NCBI RefSeq assembly: GCF_027942865.1
Contig: NC_134510.1
Coordinates: 21,321,209-21,385,208, forward strand
Reading direction: 5' to 3'
Source of the DNA: Odontesthes bonariensis
Lineage: Eukaryota; Chordata; Actinopteri; Atheriniformes; Atherinopsidae
DNA: 64,000 nt
This document shows, piece after piece, positions 55,901 through 64,000 of this stretch. The notes under the pieces are model-generated. The model was not told where the DNA came from and did not search any database. It was given only the letters and a program-made list of their open reading frames with translations. Numbering within the stretch: the stretch's first letter is position 1; each line of letters opens with the position of its first letter. The translations under genes and the position numbers were made by a program.

Positions 55901-58900
55901 TCTTGAAGGACGACAAACTGAATATGTTTCAGAGCGGCCGCTCTGTGGTCATAGAGACTGATTTTGGTCTGACAGTCCGTTACGACTGGGATCACAATCT
56001 TGTTATCACTTTGTCTGACAATTACGCTGCCAAGACGTGTGGACTCTGTGGGAACTTCAATAGCAATCCCAGTGATGACTTTGCCACCCCCTCCAGCACT
56101 CAGGCAAATGGGGCTGTGGCCTTTGGTAGCAGCTGGAAGGTGCCAGGGCTGGTTAAAGATCCTCAGTGTAGCGATGACTGCGCTGGCGGGTGTGGTAGCT
56201 GTGACCAAAACCAGATGAAAAAGTGGGAGAGTGACTCGTTTTGTGGGCTCATCACACGTAAAGAAAATGGTCCATTCAACAAATGTCATGCTGTTGTTGA
56301 GCCACAAGCATACTTTGAGAGCTGTAAATATGATTTATGCATGGGAAATGGTCTTCGACAGTTTCTTTGCAAAGCTCTGGAGGCTTACTCCGAAGCCTGC
56401 CAGGATGCTGGGGTCCAGGTTGAAGACTGGAGGAAGATGGCTAAATGCTGTAAGTTTGGTTACTAATGTTAATGAGTAAACTGACTAATTTCTTTGACAT
56501 TTATTGTTATAAGCATTTACCTCACTCTCCTCACCTTTTTCCCTAAAGCTGCCAAATGTCCAGCCAATAGCCACTATGAGCTCTGTGGTAATGCCTGCCC
56601 TGCCTCTTGTTCTGACCCTAATGCCCCGTCCAAATGCAAACGCCCCTGTGTGGAGACTTGCACCTGTAATGCAGGTTTTGTTTTAAGTGGAAACACGTGC
56701 GTGCCTGCTGCTAAGTGTGGCTGTACCTATGAGGGTCACTATATTCCTGCTGGGGATACGTTCTGGGCTGACCAAGACTGCAAGCGATGGTGTAAATGTG
56801 TGCCTGGAAGCAGACGTGTGGAGTGCCAGAATAAAGGCTGTGGGTCAGGGCGGCAATGCCAAGTGGTGGATGGAATAAGAAAATGCCAGGCTGTGTCCTA
56901 CAGCACCTGCCAGGCCACAGGTGATCCCCATTATGTGACCTTTGACAAGAAGAGGTTTGACTTCCAGGGCACATGTGTGTACCAACTTGCAGCACTCTGC
57001 TCCAAGGACCCAGAGTTAGTGCCCTTTGAAATCCAGGTGCAGAATGATCACCGGGGCAGCAAGGTGGTTTCCTACACCAAGTTAGTGAGGATCAAGGTGT
57101 TCTCCCACAGCATTGTCATTACAAAGACACACAAAGGCCTAATTATGGTAAGAGATGCAAAACATTTGGTACATCACAGTTAATTCTGTTTACGATCTTT
57201 ACTTTCAATGAATATTTGATCATAGCATTAAAGTAACTCTAAGTTCTCTCCTTCAGGTGAATAACGAGCTGGTCAACCTTCCCATCACCCTGGATGAAGG
57301 AAAGGTATCTGTGTATAAAAGTGGCTGGTATGCTGTTGTCACTACAGATTTTGGCCTCAAAGTCTCCTTCAACTGGCAAAGTGCTGTGTTTGTAACATTG
57401 CCAAGCAACTACATGGGAGCTGTTTGTGGCCTCTGTGGCAACTACAACGACAAACCCCATGATGATCTGATCCCCAAGAATGGTATAAATCCCATAAAGC
57501 CAGCAGATTTTGGTACTAGTTGGCGTGTGGCCGAGATCCCAGGCTGTGTAGGAGGCTGTAAAGGGGTGTGTCCCGACTGTGACATTACCCAGAAAGTGCA
57601 GTACGAAAAGGGCAATTATTGTGGCATGATAAGGGACCCCAAAGGACCATTCCATCACTGCCATGCCAAGGTGGATCCAGCTGGCCACTTTGAAGACTGT
57701 GTTTATGATGTATGCCTTTATAAGGGCAGGAGGGATGTGTTGTGTCAGGCTATTACGTCATACATGTCTGCCTGCCAAGCGATCGGGGTCAAGGTGGAGA
57801 GCTGGAGGACCAAACAGTTTTGTGGTAAGAATACATCCAATTTAAAAACAGAATTTCTATTGAAGCATTATTTACTCTCATTCAAAAGAAGAATATTCAC
57901 GTTCAGATATGTATTTTGATGTGTTTCTTCTGTTTCATGCTCACTGTTGTTTGTTCCCTCTGTGCAGCAGTGAAATGTCCCCCACATAGCCACTATGAAC
58001 TATGTGCAACTGCCTGTCCTGCAACTTGCAAGACTCTGTCTTCTCCTCAAAGTTGCCAGGGTCAATGTGAAGAGAGCTGTTCCTGTGATGAAGGGTACAT
58101 CCTCAGTGGAGATCGCTGCGTTCCCTTCTCACAGTGTGGCTGCATCTACAACGAACGCTACTACCGCATTGGAGAAGTGTTTTATCCCAGTGGGCAGTGT
58201 CAGGAGGAATGCAAGTGCTCAAAAGATGGAGAGGTGATTGATATTGAAATGATTAAAACATTCAAATATGGCTCACATTAGTGTGACTTTATCAAATGGG
58301 AATTCATTTGTTATATTTTACGAGCGTTCTCTTCTTTCTCGCTTGTTTTTATCAGGTTGAGTGCAAGAAGTTCACATGTGGCCCTAATGAGAAGTGTAAG
58401 ATAGAAAACGGCATCCAAAAATGTCACCCAGTCGGTAAGGGTGTGTGCCGAGCCTCTGGTGACCCACATTACCTCTCTTTCGATGGGCAAAAATTTGATT
58501 TCCAGGGCACCTGCACCTACATGCTCTCTAAGAGCTGTGGACTGGAGGGTACCCACCTGAAGGCCTATTCTGTTCAGGTGGAAAACGTACAGTGGGACCA
58601 AATGAGGGTAAAGAAAAAGGTGTCTGTCACCAGGCTGGTTGCTGTGGAGGTCTATGGCTTCACTCTCATCATGAGGAACAAGTTGTTTGGAGTGCTGGTG
58701 AGTGACACTTGCTCCTCATTTAAACATCACTCTTATTCATAGTTGCAGTTTTCTCTTCAAATAACACCCGTTCCATTCTTTTAGGTGAATGGAGTGTTTA
58801 ACAACCTTCCGGTGAATCTTAACGAGGGAGCAGTGCAGGTCTATCAAGAGGGCAGAAACTATGTTATTGCAACTGATTTTGGATTACTTGTCACATACGA

Positions 58901-61900
58901 CCTGGTCTATCATGCGACGGTCACAGTACCTGGTAATTACCGCGACAAAGTCTGTGGCTTGTGTGGCAACTTCAACGGGGAAAGAAAAGACGACTTCCAG
59001 ATGCCAAACAATCAACTCGCCAAAAATGTCAACTCGTTTGGAAAATCATGGAAGGTCACCATTCCCAATGTGGTGTGTGAAGATGGCTGTGAAGGGAAAA
59101 ACTGTCCTGACTGCGACAAAGCCCACAAGGCTGTGTTTTCAAAGACCACTTACTGTGGTATTCTTACAGCACCCAAAGGTCCGTTTGCAGCCTGCCATAG
59201 TAAACTGGACCCACAGGCACATTTTGATGACTGTGTGTTTGATATGTGTGCCTCCAATGGCGATGGAAAGGTGCTTTGCGATAGCGTAGAAGCCTATGCC
59301 TACAACTGTCATATGGTAGGAGTGGATGTCAAAAACTGGAGGACTCCTTCCTTCTGTCGTGAGTGGCAACGAATATTTTCAAAAAGATAAAATTGGTTGT
59401 TGCGTTGATTCCTCCCTAATATATTTTTCTTTTTCTTGCGATACTGCAGCCATGAAATGCCCAGCCAACAGTCACTATGAGGTGTGTGCAGAAAGCTGTG
59501 CCGCTTCCTGCCCCGGCCTCACAGATATTGTTCAGTGCCCCACCGGCTGTACAGAAGGATGCGAATGTGATATTGGCTTCTTATTTAATGGACAGACATG
59601 TGTCAAAGAGAGTGAATGTGGCTGCTATGAAAACGGGAAAACTTACAAGGTACAATTCAGTTCCTCCCTCTGTGCAAAAAGTTAATTTATTACCGTTCTC
59701 AGCAATGTGGAGTTGCTGTTGATTTGAGATATTTTCAATAAGGATTTCCTCTGAGACTGTTGGTAGAAAATAACCTAAATTTGTGGAAATTTCCTATCTC
59801 TTTCTAACATGCCCCCGTGAACTTCTCTGTCATTAGCCTGGTGAAGTCGTGTATGAGGAAGGCTGTGACAATAAGTGCACCTGTGATCCAGCGACAGGCC
59901 TTCTCTGCAAAAAGCACTCCTGTCCTCCAAACACTGAATGCATGGTCAAGAAAGGAATCAGGGAATGTTACAACACAGGCAAGACCTACTAATTTTAAAT
60001 GATCTTTTTTAACTTTGTAAATCCCCCCCCCAAAAAAAAAAGCTGTAGCTGGTTTTAAAAAAAGTTTGTTTGTTTCTTGCAGATCCCTGCAAAGATGCCA
60101 ATTGCCGTGTCCAGGAAAAATGCCTTATTAAGAAGGGCGAGGCTGTGTGCGTCCCCAAGTACACGGGCACCTGCTGGGCATGGGGTGACCCCCACTACCA
60201 CACATTCGATGGTTACAACTTTGACTTCCAGGGAACCTGCAAGTATGTCATCTCAAAGACCTGCGGGAATGTGGATGGTCTAGTTCCATTTTCCGTCACT
60301 GAGAGGAATGATAACCGGGGAAACACAGCAGTTTCCTATGTCAGAGAGGTGGATGTACTTGTGCATGGATTCAAAATCACCATGCGAAAGAACCAAGTTG
60401 GTCGAGTCACGGTGAGATTTTAGCCTCTTGTCTGTTCAACCTGTTATATTTCAGTGTGCGCAGCGTATTTATTTTTTCCATTGCATGATATACAGGTGGA
60501 TGGGGAGCTGCTGAATCTTCCTGTACAACTGGGTGACGGAGAAGTCTCTGTTTCTCAAAGAGGGCCCTCTGCAGTGCTTGAGACAAATTTTGGCCTGATA
60601 GTGACCTATGATTGGAACTGGAATCTTGTAATCAAGCTTCCCAGCAGCTATTTCGGCAGCGTCTGCGGCCTGTGTGGCAACTTCAATGGTAACAGAGGTG
60701 ATGAGCTCCAGAATCCAGCTGGCAAAGCTGTCTCCTCAGTGACAGAGTGGGGCAAGAGCTGGCAAACACCTGATCAGGACAAGGACCATCCTTGTTGGGA
60801 CACATGTGAAAAAAACTGTCCTACCTGTGATGATAATGAGCGGAAACTTTACCAAACCCAGGCTTTCTGCGGGGCCCTAGCAGCACAGACCAATAGTGTG
60901 TTCAAGAAATGTACTGGAAAAGTGGACCCTCAGGCCTTTATGAACAGCTGTGTGTATGACATGTGCTCCAATAAGGGAGACAAAAAGATGCTGTGCCAGG
61001 CGCTAGCATCCTACAATAAGCAGTGTCGTGAGGAGGGAATAATAATCAAGAACTGGAGGAAACAATTTGGCTGTCGTAAGTATTTAAGTTGAGTCTTTCA
61101 CTCAAGATTGCAATCAAATATTTAACCTTTTTTTGGTTAACGCTTGTCCCAATTTAATTTACATCCAGCAATGAATTGTCAGCGTCACAGCAGCTATGAA
61201 GACTGTGCCAGCCCTTGCCAGCCATCCTGCCCGTTCCCTGAGGAAAAACAGAAGTGCGAAGATGCATGTGTGGAGGCCTGTGTGTGTGATAAAGGTTATG
61301 TCCTCAGTGCTGGCGTCTGTGTGCCTGCTGAAACATGTGGTTGCTCTTATGAGGGCCGCTACTATAAGCCAGGCCAGCAGTTCTGGGCAGATGAGGCTTG
61401 CGGTCGTCAATGCGTGTGTGACACAACTTTGGGCATGGTGACATGCCGTGAGGCCTCCTGCTCTGCCAACGAGAAATGCACCGTGTTGGACGGAGAGCGT
61501 GCCTGCCGACCCATCAGTTACGGAACATGCACAGCCTCGGGTGATCCACACTACCGCACTTTTGATGGCCGCAGGTACGACTTCCAGGGCACATGTGTCT
61601 ATCAGCTGGTTGGTCTTTGCTCTAAGCAGGCCGGTTTGGTGCCGTTCAACGTGACTGTGCAGAATGACCACCGGGGAAGCAAGGCCGTGTCCTACACACG
61701 GACAGTCACTTTTTCAATATATGGCGCCACTCTCATCATCAGCAGAGAATATCCCTACAAGGTCTTGGTAAGTGTGGATAATGATGGAAGTTGGTGATGT
61801 AATAAATGATTACAGAGTTTTCTGCTTTTATAAGCATTTTCGGAGAGATGAGAAATAGGACACAGCATGTAGTCGCATTATTGAAAATAACAGCACAGAT

Positions 61901-64000
61901 CCTCTCGAAAGGCCTCATTGAAAGGAGTGGATGATAATTCCTTTTGTCACCGCGCTAATTCTGACATCCCTCATGCTCTTCTGCATGTATATTTAATTGC
62001 ATATTAAAATTTTGATCCAGGCGGTCTTAAAGCTGCAGTCTGCAACTCTTTTTCAAGCATAATGCCTGGAACTGTCCGGGGATTCTGAAAGTAGTACATT
62101 AAATACCCCAATACAAAAAAAAATGAGTTCTCTAGGTCCCCTATATGTCCCGCTAGGTCCCTCCAAAGCCAGCAGGTTTGTTTACAAAATTGCAGACCGG
62201 ACCGGTAAAAGGTAACCAATCAGGTTTACGAGCTGGGCTCTGCTGCCTGTCAATCACCGATTGTGCACGCGCGATACAAGGTAGGCTCGTCCCCACGCTT
62301 ATTTATCTAGACTATTGAACTTCATTACGGGCTTGTCTACTTACTGTGTCTTCCATGATCGCAAATGACAGGTGAGTTGATGAATGAGGAGTCGTGTAGG
62401 CGCATCTGGCGTGCACATCTACGTGCACGAGTTCTCATGTGTTTTGATGGGGCGGGACAGGAAGTTGAATAACTTTTTATTTTTCGGTTAAAAAATAAGC
62501 ATTTCTTGCATTTTGCGACTACGGAGGTCACCGTTTTCAACTTCAAGCGTTCTGATAGATCATGTAAACTCTTAAAATGCCAAAAAGTTGGACTTTACGT
62601 ATGACAACAACAAATCCTGCAGACTGCAGCTTTAATTAAACTAAGATTTAAATGCACATAAGAACGGATTAACAAGGTCCACAGAATTATTAAATCTATA
62701 ATCTCCTAAAAATATTCCTCCCTCTTTCCCTCCTTCTCTGCTCTTCAGCTCAATGGGCAGCTTGCTTCACTGCCTCTGGTTTACAATAATGAGCTGGCTG
62801 TGTCTCTGAGCGGGCGTACAGCTGTGGCTGAGACAGTTGCTGGTATCACTGTGAGCTTCGACTGGCGAAGCACGGTGAGTGTTACTTTGCCCAGCAACTA
62901 CCAGGGCGCCGTCTGTGGTATGTGCGGTAACTACGATGGGAAAGCTCAGGATGACCTGACCATGCCAAATGGCAAGACTGCCCCCAATGGAGCCAACTTG
63001 GGGGAGAGCTGGCAGGTGGCTCTCACACCAGGTTGTTCATCAGTCTGCAAAGGGGAGTGGTGCCAGGCCTGCTCAGATTCCCAGAAGAAAGTGTACGAAA
63101 CCACCAAGTACTGTGGTATCATTAGTGACAAGGCAGGGCCTTTCAGAGAGTGTCATAGCCGTGTGGACCCTGCTCCTTACATGGAGGACTGTGTTTATGA
63201 TGTTTGTCATTATCACGGTCACCAAGGATCAGTGTGTGATGCTGTGGAAGTGTATGCGTCTGCCTGTCAGAGCCAAGGAATCACCATCCACTCCTGGAGG
63301 ACAGACGCATTTTGTCGTGAGTTAGAATTTATGCTTTCAGTTACAGTATAGTTTAATTTTTGTCTTGACGTTGTTTTGAGTGTCTGCCATCTTTAATCCG
63401 GTCTCATCTTATCTCATAGCAATGGAGTGTCCCGATAACAGCCATTACACCCTGTGTGCCTCGGGTTGTCCAGTCACCTGTGCTAGCTTAACCTCCATCG
63501 CCACCTGCCACAGGCGTTGTGCAGAAGCTTGTGAATGCGACCAAGGCTACCTACTGAGTGGGGATACCTGTGTGCCCGTCAGAGACTGTGGGTGCTCCTA
63601 CGAAGGTCAATACTACAAGAAAGGGGATATATTCTACCCTGAAGATAAGTGTATGGAGCAGTGCATCTGTGGAGAGAACGGAGCTGTGTCTTGCCAAAAG
63701 GCCATGTGTCGTCCCGGAGAAGTTTGTAAGCTTGTAAAAGGGGTGAAAGGCTGCCATCCGGAAGGGCAAGGAAAGTGTGTGGCCTCAGGTGACCCGCATT
63801 ACATTTCCTTTGATGGACGGAGATTTGACTTCCAGGGTACCTGTGTCTACGTGCTGGCCAAGGTTTGCAATGATGACAAAGGCCAGCTCACACCATTTAC
63901 TGTGACTCAGGGCAATGAAAAGTATGGAAATGGAAAAGTGGCTGTGACCAAGTCAGTTGCGGTGACAGTGCACGGCTATGTCATTTACATCCAGCAAAGA
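52980..64000 (+). CDS. FCGBP-like VWD protein, copy B (intact, truncated by window)
   Basis: Secreted gel-forming mucus-type protein; IgGFc-binding family by its N-terminal domain. Sixteen coding exons are visible: 53127-53174, 54031-55272, 55370-55710, 55870-56449, 56549-57147, 57257-57824, 57968-58233, 58356-58697, 58785-59358, 59450-59649, 59837-59978, 60083-60411, 60496-61075, 61169-61767, 62749-63316 and 63420-64000. Their lengths and phases fit exactly, giving 2519 residues so far without a stop. Order: signal peptide 1-15, IgGFc-binding domain to about 430, then VWD-C8-TIL units 1-5 and the start of VWD6. Five complete CGLCGN-type motifs and six GDPH motifs are present. In FCGBP and gel-forming mucins GDPH can be cut autocatalytically between Asp and Pro. 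From copy A at least five more exons should follow. A true Fc-binding activity in fish is not implied. Confidence 0.93.
53127..53174 (+). CDS. Copy B exon 2: start codon and signal peptide
   Basis: Acceptor TTTCAG then ccATGGG (ATG 53129). Leader MGTLLLLCALGALLS ends at phase 1, T|GTAAGT. The next codon, split over the intron, is Cys. Intron 2 (53175-54030) holds no insertions, unlike copy A. Confidence 0.85.
54031..55272 (+). CDS. Copy B IgGFc-binding domain exon
   Basis: A 1242-base exon coding 414 residues, no stop. It begins C-P-S-S-A-G-W-T-G-R-E-F-A-A-S-F-M and contains a central H-T-C-T-W-C-F-S-K-C cysteine cluster and K-W-G-T-S-F-I-M-P-P. This is the full N-terminal domain that defines IgGFc-binding proteins; copy A lost 508 bases of it. 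Donor CAAG|GTAAGA. Confidence 0.92.
55370..55710 (+). CDS. Copy B VWD1 first half
   Basis: 341 bases. Cys-rich linker, then GDPHYRTFDGRRFDF with the GDPH codons at 55489-55500. Donor CGT|GTAAGG is normal here. Confidence 0.9.
55870..56449 (+). CDS. Copy B VWD1 second half and C8
   Basis: 580 bases, starting I-D-N-T-L-W-S-L-P; CGLCGNFN is intact at about 56038-56061, where the CACTA insertion sits in copy A. The C8 domain has C-G-L-I-T-R-K-E-N-G-P-F. Donor GCT|GTAAGT. Confidence 0.92.
56549..57147 (+). CDS. Copy B TIL1 and VWD2 first half
   Basis: 599 bases. C-P-A-N-S-H-Y-E-L-C, then W-C-K-C-V-P-G-S, keeping the cysteine (56797-56799) lost in A. GDPH at 56920-56931. Confidence 0.92.
57257..57824 (+). 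CDS. Copy B VWD2 second half and C8
   Basis: 568 bases. V-N-N-E-L-V-N-L-P, CGLCGNYN, C8 with CGMIRDPKGPF. One notable change from A: N-Y-N-D where A has N-Y-N-G. Confidence 0.92.
57968..58233 (+). CDS. Copy B TIL2
   Basis: 266 bases, C-P-P-H-S-H-Y-E-L-C to K-D-G-E, phase 1 to 0. Donor GAG|GTGATT is weak but gives the only in-frame junction to the next exon. Confidence 0.88.
58356..58697 (+). CDS. Copy B VWD3 first half
   Basis: 342 bases, V-E-C-K-K-F-T-C-G-P-N-E-K-C then GDPHYLSFDGQKFDF (GDPH at 58458-58469). Absent from copy A. Phase 0 on both sides, unlike the fused TIL-VWD exons of other units. Confidence 0.91.
58785..59358 (+). CDS. Copy B VWD3 second half and C8
   Basis: 574 bases, V-N-G-V-F-N-N-L-P, CGLCGNFN, C8 with C-G-I-L-T-A-P-K-G-P-F. 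In copy A only the C8 end remains. Donor C|GTGAGT. Confidence 0.91.
59450..59649 (+). CDS. Copy B TIL3, first exon
   Basis: 200 bases, M-K-C-P-A-N-S-H-Y-E-V-C; donor AAG|GTACAA. Confidence 0.87.
59837..59978 (+). CDS. Copy B TIL3, second exon (GC donor)
   Basis: 142 bases ending CACAG|GCAAGA. The frame continues correctly into 60083 only through this GC-AG intron. No nearby GT keeps the frame. Confidence 0.87.
60083..60411 (+). CDS. Copy B VWD4 first half
   Basis: 329 bases; D-P-C-K-D-A-N-C then GDPHYHTFDGYNFDF (60184-60195). Donor ACG|GTGAGA. Confidence 0.91.
60496..61075 (+). CDS. Copy B VWD4 second half and C8
   Basis: 580 bases. V-D-G-E-L-L-N-L-P, CGLCGNFN, C-E-K-N-C-P-T-C then a full C8 (C-G-A-L-A-A-Q-T-N-S). 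The A-run at about 60809-60815 has seven A, one fewer than in A. Confidence 0.92.
61169..61767 (+). CDS. Copy B TIL4 and VWD5 first half
   Basis: 599 bases. C-Q-R-H-S-S-Y-E-D-C; GDPHYRTFDGRRYDF (61540-61551). Contains C-S-Y-E-G-R-Y-Y, one codon longer than A. Confidence 0.92.
62031..62631. mobile_element. TTAA-flanked element in copy B intron
   Basis: 601 bases with perfect 14-base inverted ends AGCTGCAGTCTGCA and TTAA on both sides (62027-62030, 62632-62635). Copy A keeps the empty site at 15105-15108. It has no ORF of note. Inserted after the duplication, in the intron between the VWD5 exons. Confidence 0.92.
62749..63316 (+). CDS. Copy B VWD5 second half and C8
   Basis: 568 bases, L-N-G-Q-L-A-S-L-P, CGMCGNYD, C8 with C-G-I-I-S-D-K-A-G-P-F. 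Donor C|GTGAGT. Confidence 0.92.
63420..64000 (+). CDS. Copy B TIL5 and VWD6 first half (cut by window end)
   Basis: 581 of an expected 599 bases. C-P-D-N-S-H-Y-T-L-C then GDPHYISFDGRRFDF (63788-63799), G-T-C-V-Y-V where A has G-N-C-V-Y-V. The exon should end about 18 bases past the window. Confidence 0.91.

Larger units (their letters stand above)
51566..64000 (+). repeat. Duplicated block, copy B
   Basis: Colinear with 1092-16473. It includes the promoter flank (51566-52949), which is about 97% like copy A by eye and has no ORF of note. It lacks A's hAT, foldback, (AATC)n and CACTA insertions and so shows the older state. It carries one private TTAA element (62031-62631). Confidence 0.92.

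Overview
The window is vertebrate and almost certainly from a spiny-rayed teleost. Genes are split by short GT-AG introns and the spacer is packed with fish-type transposons: an RTE element with a GATG tail, an L2-like LINE, hAT, Harbinger-like, CACTA-like and TTAA-flanked elements, and a gamma-type endogenous retrovirus. No tRNA, rRNA, CRISPR or operon-like structure was seen.

The main content is a tandem duplication of one large gene for a secreted, mucin-like von Willebrand D-domain protein of the IgGFc-binding protein (FCGBP) type. The order is signal peptide, IgGFc-binding N-terminal domain, then repeated VWD-C8-TIL units. Copy A (about 2525-18379) shows the whole layout: six full VWD units plus a terminal degenerate VWD. 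Copy B (about 52980 to beyond 64000) matches it from about 51566 onward and runs off the window in the sixth unit. The exons use fixed phases and near-fixed lengths (599 and 568 bases for most TIL-VWD and VWD-C8 exons). Both copies keep the same TATA box, small 5' exon and signal-peptide exon.

Copy B is open in all 16 visible exons. Copy A is broken at least four times: a 508-base frameshifting deletion in the IgGFc-binding exon, a 2.85-kb CACTA-like insertion inside the VWD1 exon, a deletion of about 0.72 kb removing the third VWD, and a 1-base insertion plus a deletion of about 0.23 kb in the fourth VWD/C8. It also has insertions in introns and a lost cysteine. I read A as a pseudogene and B as the working paralogue. 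An assembly artefact in A cannot be excluded from sequence alone.

Between the copies (18.4-51.6 kb) is a nest of mobile elements. 19.8-21.3 kb: a Harbinger-like element with a MADF-domain remnant, interrupted by a truncated L1-like LINE. 22.1-29.5 kb: a minus-strand gamma-type provirus with near-identical LTRs, lacking gag and most of pol but keeping an open env whose 3' end lies in a TTAA-flanked foldback element. 29.5-31.7 kb: a 175-base tandem repeat, a GC-rich segment and a LINE tail. 31.85-38.6 kb: a minus-strand L2-like LINE split by a Harbinger-like element that itself carries a hAT element. 38.6-41.2 kb: a second, inverted Harbinger-like copy between direct repeats, carrying a retroposed insert with a small membrane-protein ORF. 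41.1-48.9 kb: a 225-codon ORF running into a giant inverted repeat whose right arm holds a solo LTR and a nearly full-length RTE. 48.9-51.1 kb: mostly unassigned, with possible microexons. 51.09-51.57 kb: an RTE fragment exactly at the left edge of duplicate B.

Because the two gene copies, the two arms and the two Harbinger-like copies act as each other's empty sites, most insertions could be placed to the base with their target-site duplications.
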